A stretch of DNA of 64,000 bases from Actinomycetes bacterium (GTDB taxonomy: Bacteria; Actinomycetota; Acidimicrobiia; Acidimicrobiales; Microtrichaceae): positions 1-64,000 of the forward strand of contig JAEYSR010000171.1 of assembly GCA_023434535.1 (NCBI GenBank). The letters are read 5' to 3'. The translations under genes were made by a program, and so were the position numbers. Below, piece after piece: positions 7,827 to 16,613 of this stretch (its first letter is position 1; each line of letters begins with the position of its first letter). Below the pieces are notes generated by a model that saw only the letters and a program-made list of their open reading frames with translations, did not search any database and was not told the DNA's origin.

Positions 7827-9194
7827 ATGACCGACATCTCACCTCCGGCCGGTCCCACCGTAGCGACCGGCGACGCCCCGGCCCCGCTCACGGCGGCCGA
7901 CGGCGACGGAGACCGCCAGTCCGAGCTGCTTCTCCGGACGGGTCGCGTCGCCGCCATCGTGATCGCCGTGGCGTGGGGCGTGATCTGCGTGCTGATGCTC
8001 CTGCGGCCCGTCTTCATCAGCCACGACTCGCTCAGCAACAACGTCCACGTCTGGTTCATCTCGGACCAGCTCTGGAGCGGCCACGGGATCCCCATGCACG
8101 TGCCCGCTCTGGCCAACGGCGAGGCGCTCACGTTCCCGTACGCGTCGATCCCGTGGGCGTCGGCCGCGCTGCTCTGGCCGGTGCTCGGCGACCGGGCGGT
8201 GACCCTGTGGCTCGTGCTCGGCTTCGCGGCCACGGTCGTGGCGACCTTCTGGGCCTTCCCGTCGCTGCGGCGGGGCTGGTGGGCCGCCGCCACGCTGACG
8301 AACCCGGCTCTCGTGATCTCCCCGCTGCTCGGCCAGCTGCCGTTCATGTGGTCGATCGCCTGCTTCACGTTCGCGATCGGGCTGTGGCGACGGAACCGGG
8401 TGTGGCCCGCCGTCCTCCTCACCGCAGCGGCCTCGATCATCCACCCTGCGGTGGTCGTGCCGATCGTCGCCGTGGTCGTGCTCGGGTGGCTCCCCTTCGA
8501 GGCCCCCGAGCGGCGCCGCTCGCTCGCCGGCTGGTGGCTCCTCACGGTCGTCGTCAGCCTCCCGGCGGTCTGGGCGGTGTTCCAGTCGCCGGTCGTGGCG
8601 CAGACCTCGATGCAGACGCAGATCGGGGCGCTGCTCCAGACCGTCGGGATGCGGCTCCTCGTGATCCTCGTCCCCATCGTGCTGGTGCTCGCCCAGCGCT
8701 ACGTCCGACCCCCGGGGTGGGCGCCCGTGGCCCTGACCGTGGTGTTCGTGGTGCTGCAGTGGCCCATGTACACGCCGTTCGGGATGGACTTCGCCTGGGG
8801 CAGCCTCACCCGGGAGCCCGACGCACAGGTCGACGCCTTCGTCGACGACGGTGGCGTCCGAGCCGGCGACACCTACAGGGTCCTGACCGGGCGCGACGGC
8901 AAGTACGGCCTGTACGCCGTGGCGCGCGCCGGTGGCGTGCTCGACGCCGAGTTCTTCCCGGAAGGCCTGCACCGGGGACCGTTCGGGTCGACCCGCTCGT
9001 ACGCCCGGTTCCTGCGCGAGCGCTCGGTGGACACCGTGGCGTGGTTCCCGTCCTACGACGACCGCTACACCCGGTCCAACGAGCGCGAGCTCCTGGCCGA
9101 GATGGCAGGGCGCGGCTGCGTCGACGGCGTGGAGATCACGCAGCGCCCCGGCGACACGCCGTGGCAGGTCTACGACGTGGACCGCGACTGCTGA
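7827..9194 (+). CDS. Polytopic membrane protein of unknown function (glycosyltransferase-C-like layout)
   Basis: This 455-residue protein has about nine or ten hydrophobic segments between residues 30 and 320, followed by a soluble C-terminal domain of about 130 residues (EPDAQVDAFVDDGG to the end). A large first extracytoplasmic loop (SHDSLSNNVHVWFISDQLWSGHG) and an Asp/His-rich entry recall integral-membrane GT-C glycosyltransferases, but no decisive DD/DE motif is visible. The ATG at 7827 is chosen because the in-frame sequence upstream is antisense to the deacetylase gene. Adjacency to that gene suggests a role in envelope polysaccharide. The function is not established. Confidence 0.78.
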   Translation: MTDISPPAGPTVATGDAPAPLTAADGDGDRQSELLLRTGRVAAIVIAVAWGVICVLMLLRPVFISHDSLSNNVHVWFISDQLWSGHGIPMHVPALANGEALTFPYASIPWASAALLWPVLGDRAVTLWLVLGFAATVVATFWAFPSLRRGWWAAATLTNPALVISPLLGQLPFMWSIACFTFAIGLWRRNRVWPAVLLTAAASIIHPAVVVPIVAVVVLGWLPFEAPERRRSLAGWWLLTVVVSLPAVWAVFQSPVVAQTSMQTQIGALLQTVGMRLLVILVPIVLVLAQRYVRPPGWAPVALTVVFVVLQWPMYTPFGMDFAWGSLTREPDAQVDAFVDDGGVRAGDTYRVLTGRDGKYGLYAVARAGGVLDAEFFPEGLHRGPFGSTRSYARFLRERSVDTVAWFPSYDDRYTRSNERELLAEMAGRGCVDGVEITQRPGDTPWQVYDVDRDC

Positions 9195-9245
9195 GCCGAC
9201 CGCGTCGCCGGGGTCCCCGCGCAGCAGCCCCCGGCGGATCGCAGG

Positions 9246-9265
9246 GCCAGGGTCTCAGCCCTGGC
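9246..9265. terminator. Candidate bidirectional terminator hairpin
   Basis: The arms GCCAGGG and CCCTGGC form a 7-bp perfect stem with a 6-nt loop. The hairpin sits at the convergent ends of the membrane-protein gene (+) and the BldD-like gene (-) and includes the latter's stop codon. There is no T-run, as often in GC-rich actinobacteria. Confidence 0.4.
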
Positions 9266-9800
9266 GCAGGCCCATCTCGTCGAGACGCCGGTCGGCCGAC
9301 TCCTGCGCCACGCCGAGGATGCAGGCGATCGCCCGCATGTCGTCACGGCGGATCGTCAGCACGCGTCCGTTGAAGTCCTGGCGCTGGACCTGGATCATGC
9401 GGAGGTACCGGCTGAGCATCTCGGCCTCGGCACCGTCGATGTCCTCCAGCCGCGTCAGGTCGATGCGGGCACCAGAGGCGTCGATCTCCCGACGGCCGGG
9501 CTCGTCGGGCGTCTCCCCACCGGGGAGCAGCTGGTCCACCGGCACCTTGTAGAACTGGGCCAGGCGGTGGAGCCGTGGCACCGAGATCGCACGCTCGCCC
9601 CGCTCGTAGGCACCGAGCACCGACGCCTTGAACTCCTGGCCGGAGACCTTCTCGACCTCCTGCAGGGACAGCTTCTTCTGCTTGCGGATCTCCCGGAGCC
9701 GCTCACCGACGACCTTGGCGTACCCGCCGTCGTCGAGCCGATCGCCCTCGTCGGCCGTGCTCGCGTCGTGCCCCACTCCGTCCAACATGTCCTCATCCAT
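9255..9800 (-). CDS. BldD-like XRE-family transcriptional regulator
   Basis: This 181-residue DNA-binding protein has an acidic N-terminal extension, then an HTH_3 domain: YAKVVGERLREIRKQKKLSLQEVE, SVLGAYERGERAISVPRLHRLA and FYKVPVDQLLP. A C-terminal domain follows with TRLEDIDGAEAEMLSRYLRMIQVQRQDFNGRVLTIRRDDM, which resembles the regulatory half of actinobacterial BldD. In Streptomyces that half binds c-di-GMP; I cannot confirm the binding motifs here. The ATG at 9800 is preferred to the longer frame because GAGGGAGGG lies a suitable distance upstream. It is monocistronic, and the 190-bp upstream region could carry its own operator. Confidence 0.82.
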   Translation of the reverse strand: MDEDMLDGVGHDASTADEGDRLDDGGYAKVVGERLREIRKQKKLSLQEVEKVSGQEFKASVLGAYERGERAISVPRLHRLAQFYKVPVDQLLPGGETPDEPGRREIDASGARIDLTRLEDIDGAEAEMLSRYLRMIQVQRQDFNGRVLTIRRDDMRAIACILGVAQESADRRLDEMGLRQG

Positions 9801-9990
9801 TCGGTCGTCCGCCCTCCCTCGGTACCAATGACCACTGTGCGTCATCGTCTGACCGCACGCCACGTGGAAAAGTACCCCTCTCGACACGCTCCGTGGCAAT
9901 CCGGGCGAACCCTAGAGTGGCGAGCCGGGGCCATCAGAGAGGCCGAGCAGCGGGGTCATCGGAGGGGCCGATGAGCGGGGCCCGGCTCCG

Positions 9991-10707
9991 TCAGGAGCTG
10001 CGTGTGCCCGCGTTCCGGAGCGAGGTGACCAGCACGCCGGCCACGATGGCCGCCGTCTCGGCCCTGAGCACGTGCTCGCCGAGGGAGACCGGCTGCGGGG
10101 AGCCCGGACGGGATTCCGCGGCGTCGCGCTCCCGGTCGCTCCAACCGCCCTCCGGACCGACGACCACCGATCGACAGGACGGGCCCGGCCCGACGCCCCC
10201 CATGTCCGCGACCGCGATGCCGTCCGCCAGCAGGTCGTCGAGCGGAGCGAGCGAGACGTCGGGCAGCCACAGTCGACGGCACTGCTCGGTGGCCAGGAGA
10301 GCGACCCGACGGAGCTTCTCCAGGTGCTTGTCGGCCCGGTCCCCGTCCCAGCGGACCACCGAGCGCTCCGAGGACGTCACGACGATGCGGTCGACCCCGA
10401 TCTCGGTCAGCTTCTGCACCACCAGCTCCGGCCGATCGCCCTTCACGGGGACGAACGCCACGGTCGTCGGGTCCGTCGGGGCGGGCTCACGTCCGGCGAC
10501 GTCGGTCGGCACGAGTCGATCCGACCCATCGAAGCTGCAGCGGCGCCACCCCCCTGCGCCGTCGGCGGCGCAGACCACCTCGCCCGCCCGCAGGCGGAGC
10601 ACCCGCCCGAGGTGGTGCGACGCCGCGGCGTCCAGCACCGGACCCGCAGGGTCGTCGACGTCCGCGACGACCACCTGGGTGGCGACGCCGGTGCGATGGT
10701 CGGCCAT
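9991..10707 (-). CDS. rsmE: 16S rRNA m3U1498 methyltransferase RsmE
   Basis: This 238-residue SPOUT-class methyltransferase methylates U1498 of 16S rRNA with SAM. The N-terminal PUA-like part contains SHHLGRVLRLRAGE. The C-terminal knot carries QKLTEIGVDRIVV, VVGPEGGWSDRE and SLGEHVLRAETAA, the latter two forming the SAM-binding knot. Length matches the family. It is the third gene of hrcA-dnaJ-rsmE, 8 nt after dnaJ, the usual arrangement in actinobacteria, so it should be repressed by HrcA together with dnaJ. Confidence 0.95.
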   Translation of the reverse strand: MADHRTGVATQVVVADVDDPAGPVLDAAASHHLGRVLRLRAGEVVCAADGAGGWRRCSFDGSDRLVPTDVAGREPAPTDPTTVAFVPVKGDRPELVVQKLTEIGVDRIVVTSSERSVVRWDGDRADKHLEKLRRVALLATEQCRRLWLPDVSLAPLDDLLADGIAVADMGGVGPGPSCRSVVVGPEGGWSDRERDAAESRPGSPQPVSLGEHVLRAETAAIVAGVLVTSLRNAGTRSS

Positions 10708-10715
10708 CGCTGCGG

Positions 10716-11840
10716 TCAGTGGCTCTGGAAGGCCGACTTGACCTTGGAGAAGAAGCCCTCGTCGGCCGGGGCCACGTCCTCGCCCCGCAGGGCGGCGAAC
10801 TGCCGCAGGAGCTCGGCCTCGTCGTCGTCCAGCTTGTCGGGGGTCTCGACGTCCACCACCACGATCAGGTCACCTCGGCCTCGACCGCCCAGGTGCGGGA
10901 CACCCCGGCCCTTGAGCCGGAAGCTCTGGCCGCTCTGCGTGCCGCGCGGGACGACCAGGTCCTCCCAGCCGTCGAGCGTCTCCAACGGGAGCTTGACCCC
11001 GAGCGCCGCCTGGGCGATGCCGATCGGCAGGTGCTCGACGAGGTCGTCGCCCTCACGGGCGAACCGTTCGTGCGGCGCCACGCGCAGGTGCACGTAGAGG
11101 TCGCCCGGCGGGCCGCCACGAGGGCCGACCGCACCGCGGCCGGTGAGGCGGAGCGTCGATCCGTCGTCCACGCCGCGGGGGACGTCGACCGTGTAGGTCC
11201 GATCGCCGATGATGCGCCCGTCGCCGGAGCAGGTGGCGCACGGCGACTCGATGATCTGGCCCATCCCACCGCAGCTCCGGCACGGCGCCGCGGTGACGAT
11301 CTGGCCGAGGACGCTCTGGCGGACCATCCGGACCTCGCCGCTGCCGCCGCAGTCCTGGCAGGTGTGGGGCGTGGTGCCGTTCTCGGCGCCGGTACCACCG
11401 CAGTCCTCGCAGGCCGTCGCCGTCCGCACGGTCACGTCGGTCTGGGTGCCGAACACCGCGTCGTTGAAGTCGATCGCCGCGACGGCTTCGAGGTCGCTCC
11501 CCCGCTGCGGACCGCTCGGGCCCCGCCGGCCACCGCCGAAGGGGCCGGCGCCGCCGGTGAAGAACGCGTCGAAGAGGTCGCCCAGGCCCGAGGCGCCGGA
11601 GCCGAACGGATCGGAGAGGTCGAACCCGTCGGCGGACCCGAAGCGGTCGTAGCGACTGCGCTTCTCGGGGTCCGACAGCACCTCGTAGGCCGCGGCGAGC
11701 TCCTTGAACCGCGACTCGGCGCTCGGATCGTCGGGGTTCGCATCGGGATGGCACTCCCGCGCCAACCGGCGGTAGGAGCGCTTGATCTCCTCCATGGAGG
11801 CGCTGCGCGACACCTCCAGGACCTCGTACAGGTCAGTCAC
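10716..11840 (-). CDS. dnaJ: Co-chaperone DnaJ (DnaJ2 type)
   Basis: This 374-residue Hsp40 stimulates the ATPase of DnaK. The J-domain is at the N-terminus ([33 protein letters not shown]), with HPD intact. A Gly/Phe-rich linker follows. The zinc domain has four CxxCxGxG repeats ([32 protein letters not shown]). The C-terminal substrate-binding region contains [15 protein letters not shown]. The gene starts 3 nt after hrcA. No dnaK or grpE is in the window, so this is the DnaJ copy of the hrcA operon rather than of a dnaK operon. Confidence 0.96.
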   Translation of the reverse strand: MTDLYEVLEVSRSASMEEIKRSYRRLARECHPDANPDDPSAESRFKELAAAYEVLSDPEKRSRYDRFGSADGFDLSDPFGSGASGLGDLFDAFFTGGAGPFGGGRRGPSGPQRGSDLEAVAAIDFNDAVFGTQTDVTVRTATACEDCGGTGAENGTTPHTCQDCGGSGEVRMVRQSVLGQIVTAAPCRSCGGMGQIIESPCATCSGDGRIIGDRTYTVDVPRGVDDGSTLRLTGRGAVGPRGGPPGDLYVHLRVAPHERFAREGDDLVEHLPIGIAQAALGVKLPLETLDGWEDLVVPRGTQSGQSFRLKGRGVPHLGGRGRGDLIVVVDVETPDKLDDDEAELLRQFAALRGEDVAPADEGFFSKVKSAFQSH

Positions 11841-11843
11841 CCG

Positions 11844-12887
11844 TCACCCCTCGGCCGATCGTCCGTCGGTCAACATGCGGCTCAGTCGTCGACTCACGAC
11901 CGACACCGTCGACACCGTCTCCGCGTAGTCCATCCTCGTCGGACCGATCACCGCGATCGCTCCCGCCTGCGAGTCGCCGGCGCTGAACGGCGCGACCACC
12001 AGGGCGCAGTCGGCCAGGGTGTCGACGCCGGTCTCGGAGCCGATCGCCACCGTCAGACCGCCGTCGACCAGCTCCTTGAGCAGGGACACCACGACGAAGT
12101 GCTGCTCCAGGATCGTGAGGACCTGCTCGACGGTCTCCCGCGTCTCGAACGAGCCGGCGACGTGGGCGGCACCGTCGACGTAGACCTGCTGATCGGCCGC
12201 GACGGCCGCTGCGATCCGGATGGCGTCGGCAGCCGCAGCGGCCACCGCGGCACCGGGAGCTCCCTCGGGCGGAGCCCACGCGTCCAGGTCGGTCAGCCTC
12301 GAGCCCACCAGGCTCCGGGACACCAGCGCCTGGCCGTCGGCCAGATCGGCCTCGGCGGAACCCCCGACCGTCGTCGGGCCCGGGTCGAACGTGCGCTTGA
12401 GGACGACTCCGTCGCTCAGCACCACCACGACGAGCACCGTGCGCGGGTTGAGGTCGACCAGCTGCACCGAGCGGATCGACGCCACCTCGGGCGGGTCCCC
12501 GACCACCACCGCAGCGCTGTGGGTGAGGGTCGACAGGAGGCGCGTGGTCTCCCTCAGCATCGACTCCAGCTCGCCGTGGGCGCTGGCGAAGAAGTCCCGG
12601 ACGGCTCTCACGTTGGTCGGGCTGATGTCGGTGCCCGCCAGCCCGTCGACGAAGAACCGGTAGCCCTTCTCGGTCGGGACCCGACCGGCGCTCGTGTGGG
12701 GCTGGGCGAGGTAGCCCTCGCGCTCCAGGACCGTCATCTCGTTGCGGACGGTGGCCGAGGAGACGGCCACCTCCGAACGGGACGCCACCGTGGTGGAGCC
12801 CACCGGTTGGGCGGTCTCGATGTACTGCTGCACGACGGCGCGGAGGATCGCCGACTTGCGATCGTCGAGGTGTCGGTCGTCAGGCAT
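11844..12887 (-). CDS. hrcA: Heat-inducible transcription repressor HrcA
   Basis: This 347-residue winged-helix repressor of class I heat-shock genes binds CIRCE operators. The N-terminal HTH contains DRKSAILRAVVQQYIETAQPVGS and SSATVRNEMTVLEREGYLAQPHTSAGRVPTEKGYRFFVD, the family signature. The rest is the GAF-like dimerisation region. I place the start at the ATG at 12887, because a TAGACT -10 box lies 8 nt upstream; a GTG two codons earlier (12893) is an alternative. The gene heads hrcA-dnaJ-rsmE and its start lies within a perfect CIRCE element, implying tight autoregulation. Confidence 0.95.
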   Translation of the reverse strand: MPDDRHLDDRKSAILRAVVQQYIETAQPVGSTTVASRSEVAVSSATVRNEMTVLEREGYLAQPHTSAGRVPTEKGYRFFVDGLAGTDISPTNVRAVRDFFASAHGELESMLRETTRLLSTLTHSAAVVVGDPPEVASIRSVQLVDLNPRTVLVVVVLSDGVVLKRTFDPGPTTVGGSAEADLADGQALVSRSLVGSRLTDLDAWAPPEGAPGAAVAAAAADAIRIAAAVAADQQVYVDGAAHVAGSFETRETVEQVLTILEQHFVVVSLLKELVDGGLTVAIGSETGVDTLADCALVVAPFSAGDSQAGAIAVIGPTRMDYAETVSTVSVVSRRLSRMLTDGRSAEG

Positions 12888-12913
12888 TGGCACTCAGTCT
12901 ACGCGAGTGCCAA
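12887..12913. promoter_or_regulatory. CIRCE operator (HrcA-binding site)
   Basis: TTGGCACTC and GAGTGCCAA are perfect 9-bp inverted arms separated by 9 bp, the exact layout of CIRCE (consensus TTAGCACTC-N9-GAGTGCTAA). The left arm ends on the first base of the hrcA ATG, and the 9-bp spacer contains the hrcA -10 box (TAGACT on the minus strand, 12896-12901). Bound HrcA would therefore cover the promoter core and the start codon. Confidence 0.95.
12896..12901 (-). promoter_or_regulatory. -10 box (TAGACT) of the hrcA operon, inside CIRCE
   Basis: Minus-strand TAGACT lies in the CIRCE spacer, 8 nt before the ATG at 12887. No Shine-Dalgarno sequence is present, fitting a leaderless or nearly leaderless hrcA transcript. 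Confidence 0.55.
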
Positions 12914-12936
12914 TTCAGGCACCTTGCACCGATCCA

Positions 12937-13169
12937 CTCGAGGACCTCGCTGCGCTCGCACGGCCGGAGGACCTCGCTGCGCTCAGTCCTCCTCCTCCCG
13001 GGGGCGGGGCCCCCGAACCCCACACCCGGCCGGCTCGCTGCGCTCGCACGGCCCGAGGACCTCGCTGCGCTCAGTCCTCCCTCTCCACGGGAGCTCCGCC
13101 CCCGAACCCCGCACCCGGCCGGCTCGCTGCGCTCGCACGGCCGGAGGACCTCCCTGCGCTCAGTCCTCC
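12937..13169. repeat. GC-rich tandem repeat array (about 2.5 copies of an 88-89 bp unit)
   Basis: Copies begin at 12946, 13034 and 13123; the third is partial (about 47 bp). Each opens with CTCGCTGCGCTCGCACGGCC and contains GGACCTCGCTGCGCTCAGTC, so there is also an internal shorter repeat (CTCGCTGCGCTC). The middle of the unit (CCGGGGGCGGGGCCCCCG in copy 1) can form a hairpin. The last copy runs into the lepA stop codon. The array fills the whole gap between hrcA and lepA and has no credible ORF. It looks like a dispersed REP-like element, which only a genome-wide count could show. Confidence 0.85.
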
Positions 13170-14947
13170 AACCTCAACGCGGAGATGAAGGCGTCGGAGG
13201 GCACCTCGACGCGGCCCAGGTGCTTCATCCGCTTCTTGCCCTCCTTCTGCTTCTCGAGGAGCTTGCGCTTGCGGGACACGTCGCCGCCGTAGAGCTTGGC
13301 GGTCACGTCCTTGCGGTAGGCCTTGACCGTCTGACGGCTGAGGATCCGGGCACCGATGGCCGCCTGGATGGGGACGTCGAACTGCTGGCGCGGGATCAGC
13401 TCCCGCAGCTTGTCCACCATCTTCTTGCCGTAGTCGTAGGACTTGTCCTTGTGGACGATCGAGCTGAAGGCGTCGACCGGGTCACCGGCGATGAGGATGT
13501 CGACCTTGACCAGGTCGGCAGGCTCGTACCCGATGGGCTCGTAGTCCAGGCTGGCGTAGCCCTGGGTGCGGCTCTTGAGCTGGTCGAAGAAGTCCATCAC
13601 GACCTCGCCGAGCGGCAACCGGTACTGCAGCTCGACCCGCTCCGGGGACAGGTACTCCATCTTCACCATCTCGCCCCGGCGCGTCTGGCACAGGTCCATC
13701 AGCGCCCCGGTGTAGGTCGTCGGCGTGATGATGGTGGTGCGGAGGTACGGCTCGAGGATCTGGTCGATCGCAGCCGGGTCCGGGAGGTCCGCCGGGTTGT
13801 CGATCACGAACTCGTGGCCGTCCTCCCGGACGACCCGGTACTCCACCGACGGCGCCGTCGCGATGAGGTTCAGGTCGAACTCCCGCTCCAGCCGCTCTCG
13901 GATGATCTCCATGTGGAGCAGACCCAGGAACCCGCACCGGAAGCCGAAGCCGAGCGCTCCGGAGGTCTCGGGTTCGTAGGTGAAGCTGGCGTCGTTGAGC
14001 TGCAGCTTCTCCAGCGACTCCCGGAGGTCCTCGAACTCGTCGCCGTCCACCGGGTAGAGGCCGCAGAAGACCATCGGCTTGGGGTCCTGGTAGCCGGCGA
14101 GGGCCTCGGCAGCGGGCCGGGCGTTGTCGGTGACGGTCTCGCCCGAGCGGGCCTCGCCGACGTCCTTGATGCCGGCGATCAGGTACCCCACCTCGCCGGG
14201 CCCGAGCTCGCTGACCGGCAGGTTGTCGGGAGTGCGGACGCCGACCTCGATCGCCTCGTGGACCGCCCCGGCCTGCATGAACTTGAGCCGTGAGCCGGTC
14301 CGGAGGTGGCCGTTGACGACACGGACGGAGCTGACGACGCCCCGGTACTGGTCGAAGTGCGAGTCGAAGATCAGGCCCTGCAGCGGCTGGTCCGCGTCGC
14401 CCTCGGGCGGCGGGATGCGCTCGACGACCGCGTCGAGGAGCTCCTCGACGCCCTCGCCGGTCTTGGCCGAGATGCGCAGGACGTCGGTCGCCGGGATGCC
14501 GAGGACGTTCTCGATCTCCTGGGCATAGGTGTCGGGATCCGCCGCGGGGAGGTCGATCTTGTTGAGGACGGGCACGATCTCCAGGTCGTTGTCCAGCGCC
14601 AGGTAGCAGTTCGCGAGAGTCTGGGCCTCGATCCCCTGGGACGCGTCGACGACCAGGATCACCCCCTCGCAGGCAGCGAGCGACCGGGACACCTCGTAGC
14701 CGAAGTCCACGTGACCGGGGGTGTCGATCAGGTTGAGCGTGTGGCCCTTGTGCAGCAGTCGGACCGACTGCAGCTTGATCGTGATGCCCCTCTCGCGCTC
14801 GAGGTCCATCGAGTCCAGGTACTGGGCGCGCATGTCCCGGGGATCCACCGCTCCGCAGATCTCGAGCATGCGGTCGGCGAGGGTGGACTTCCCGTGATCG
14901 ATGTGGGCGATGATCGAGAGGTTGCGGATGGAGTCGAGTCGAGTCAT
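13160..14947 (-). CDS. lepA: Elongation factor 4 (LepA)
   Basis: This 595-residue ribosome-bound translational GTPase acts on stalled or mistranslocated ribosomes and on subunit biogenesis. The G domain has AHIDHGKST (G1, about 13-21), [12 protein letters not shown] (G3) and NKIDLP (G4), preceded by RERGITIK. LepA-specific C-terminal sequences include DVLIAG-like [38 protein letters not shown] and VPSDAFIS. The ATG at 14947 ([20 protein letters not shown]) gives the normal family length; the longer upstream frame is not conserved. It is divergent from rpsT, a common actinobacterial layout. Confidence 0.97.
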   Translation of the reverse strand: MTRLDSIRNLSIIAHIDHGKSTLADRMLEICGAVDPRDMRAQYLDSMDLERERGITIKLQSVRLLHKGHTLNLIDTPGHVDFGYEVSRSLAACEGVILVVDASQGIEAQTLANCYLALDNDLEIVPVLNKIDLPAADPDTYAQEIENVLGIPATDVLRISAKTGEGVEELLDAVVERIPPPEGDADQPLQGLIFDSHFDQYRGVVSSVRVVNGHLRTGSRLKFMQAGAVHEAIEVGVRTPDNLPVSELGPGEVGYLIAGIKDVGEARSGETVTDNARPAAEALAGYQDPKPMVFCGLYPVDGDEFEDLRESLEKLQLNDASFTYEPETSGALGFGFRCGFLGLLHMEIIRERLEREFDLNLIATAPSVEYRVVREDGHEFVIDNPADLPDPAAIDQILEPYLRTTIITPTTYTGALMDLCQTRRGEMVKMEYLSPERVELQYRLPLGEVVMDFFDQLKSRTQGYASLDYEPIGYEPADLVKVDILIAGDPVDAFSSIVHKDKSYDYGKKMVDKLRELIPRQQFDVPIQAAIGARILSRQTVKAYRKDVTAKLYGGDVSRKRKLLEKQKEGKKRMKHLGRVEVPSDAFISALRLED

Positions 14948-15071
14948 GGGTGGAAGGGGCCGCGTCGGGCGCCCCAGTCTGGCAGCGCCGCCGCCGGAGT
15001 CCGTCATCGCCGCCGGAACGGCCCGGCGACGCGGTCGATGGCGGCGGGATGCGCTGAACTGGCGGCGCGGC

Positions 15072-15077
15072 TATCGT
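15072..15077 (+). promoter_or_regulatory. Candidate -10 box (TATCGT) for rpsT
   Basis: TATCGT lies about 100 nt before the rpsT ATG in the lepA-rpsT divergent region and would give a leader of about 95 nt. No clear -35 is seen. Confidence 0.35.
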
Positions 15078-15130
15078 TGACCGGTCGCCCGCCGAGCCTC
15101 CGGCACGCGGGAACATCGAGCACGCACACC

Positions 15131-15146
15131 GCCGGCGATCGCCGGC
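15131..15146. promoter_or_regulatory. Perfect 16-bp palindrome in the rpsT leader
   Basis: GCCGGCGATCGCCGGC is self-complementary and lies 30 nt before the rpsT ATG, inside the predicted leader. It could be an RNA hairpin for autogenous control by S20 or simply a GC-rich structure. Confidence 0.35.
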
Positions 15147-15176
15147 CGACACGGATCAGGACCGGACAGAACCGCC

Positions 15177-15434
15177 ATGGCGAACATCAAGAGCCAGATC
15201 AAGCGCAACCGTCAGAACGACAAGGCGAACGAGCGCAACCGCGCCGTCCGCTCCGAGCTGAAGACCCGCACCAAGCGCGTCGAGGCCGCTGTCGACGCCG
15301 GCGAGGACGCCACCGCTCTGCTCCAGGACGCCATCAAGCGGATCGACCAGGCCACCGCCAAGGGCGTGCTCCACAAGAACACCGCTGCCCGCCGCAAGGC
15401 CCGTCTGGCCAAGAAGGTCAACGCCGCCAGCTGA
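15177..15434 (+). CDS. rpsT: Small ribosomal subunit protein S20
   Basis: This 85-residue, strongly basic three-helix protein binds the 16S rRNA 5' domain. The sequence begins MANIKSQIKRNRQNDKANER, and KGVLHKNTAARRKARLAKKV near the C-terminus is the family signature. Length is standard. It is followed 9 bp later by the convergent end of holA, so it is monocistronic. Confidence 0.98.
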   Translation: MANIKSQIKRNRQNDKANERNRAVRSELKTRTKRVEAAVDAGEDATALLQDAIKRIDQATAKGVLHKNTAARRKARLAKKVNAAS

Positions 15435-15443
15435 GCGACCCGG

Positions 15444-16547
15444 TCAGCGCCGTCCTCGCGGACGCGCTGCCGAACCGGACCGGCCGCCGGACCCTGAGCG
15501 GCCCGAGCCCGACAGCGCCGCCAGGCGCGCCACCAGCACCTCCAGGGTCTGCTCGCCCGGAGCGCCGGAACGGCCTCGGAGATCGACGTCCGCTCGGGCC
15601 AGGAGCTGCGTCGCCCGTGCCAGCTTGGCTGTGCCGAGCCGGTTGGCCTGCGTGAGCGCCTTCTTGGCGGGGAACGTCGAACCCTTCATCCCGAGCAGCG
15701 CCGCGGCGTCCTTCTCGTCCCGGATGCCGGCGCCGTCGAGCCGCAGCATCCGGCCGTAGTGCGTGTTGAGGGTCGCCATGACGGCCAGGGGGTGGCGACC
15801 GCCGCCCTGGGCCATCCTCCTGACGTTCGTGACCGCCTCTGCGACCCGACCGCCGTCGATCGCGTCGGTGACGTCCCACGGCGGCACACCGCCGGCCTCG
15901 CCGAGGAACGGCTCCACCTCGTCGGACCCGAGGGGACCCGCGCCGGAACCGAAGGTGGCCTCGAGCACCCGGAGGATTCCGTCGAGCCGGCTGAGGTCCT
16001 CCCCGAGCCGGTCGACCACCAGCCGACGTGCCGCCGAGTCGAGCGTGACGGATGCGGCGTCGAGGCGGTCGTCGACCCACATCCCGGTGCCCTTGCCCTT
16101 GGGCAGGCCGTGGTCCGACACGGTGCCGCCGGCCTCCTTGACCGCAGCGGTCAGCTTGCGCGGCACCGCTCCCCGACGGACCCCCGGCGACGACGGCGGG
16201 CTCCACACCAGCACCAGGCTGGTGTCGGGAGCCGGATCCGCCAGGTACTCGATCAGCATCGAGACGTCGTCGCCCGAACCGGACGGGGCCGCGTCGTCGT
16301 CCGCGTCGTCGCCCTTGGCGGCCGTGCCGAATCGCGCCAGGTTCCTGGCCACGACGACGCGGTCGCCGAACATGGACATCGTCTGGGCCGCCAGGACGAC
16401 GGCGCCCAGGTCGTACTCGTCGCCGGAGAACTCGGCGAGGACCTCGTCGCGGGCGGCGTCTCCGACGAGGCGGTCGACCAGCTCGACCACGGCATCGTTG
16501 AGCAGGACCGGGTCGCTGCCCTTCAGGAGGTGGATCTCCGCGCTCAT
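15444..16547 (-). CDS. holA: DNA polymerase III delta subunit
   Basis: This 367-residue clamp-loader subunit opens the beta clamp. The N-terminal AAA-like domain starts IHLLKGSDPVLLNDAVVELVDRLVG and includes TMSMFGDRVVVARNL, typical for HolA; later TSLVLVWSPP and a C-terminal helical collar with KALTQANRLGTAKLARATQLLARADVDLRG follow. The start at 16547 is set by a strong GGAGGTGAACGGGAG upstream of ATG. The C-terminus is extended by a Gly/Ser/Arg tail. The order comEA-comEC-(small ORF)-holA-rpsT is common in Gram-positive bacteria. Confidence 0.93.
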   Translation of the reverse strand: MSAEIHLLKGSDPVLLNDAVVELVDRLVGDAARDEVLAEFSGDEYDLGAVVLAAQTMSMFGDRVVVARNLARFGTAAKGDDADDDAAPSGSGDDVSMLIEYLADPAPDTSLVLVWSPPSSPGVRRGAVPRKLTAAVKEAGGTVSDHGLPKGKGTGMWVDDRLDAASVTLDSAARRLVVDRLGEDLSRLDGILRVLEATFGSGAGPLGSDEVEPFLGEAGGVPPWDVTDAIDGGRVAEAVTNVRRMAQGGGRHPLAVMATLNTHYGRMLRLDGAGIRDEKDAAALLGMKGSTFPAKKALTQANRLGTAKLARATQLLARADVDLRGRSGAPGEQTLEVLVARLAALSGSGRSGSGGRSGSAARPRGRR

Positions 16548-16613
16548 CTCCCGTTCACCTCCGCCACGCTGCAATGCTCCCCGACCCGCTCCTGCCGGCC
16601 GCACCGTGCCGGC

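Noticed and set aside
10719..13292. 857-codon open frame on the plus strand opposite dnaJ and hrcA
   Set aside because: It is a GC-rich mirror of real genes: long antisense frames are expected at this GC. It runs across CIRCE and the repeat array and its product has no domain.
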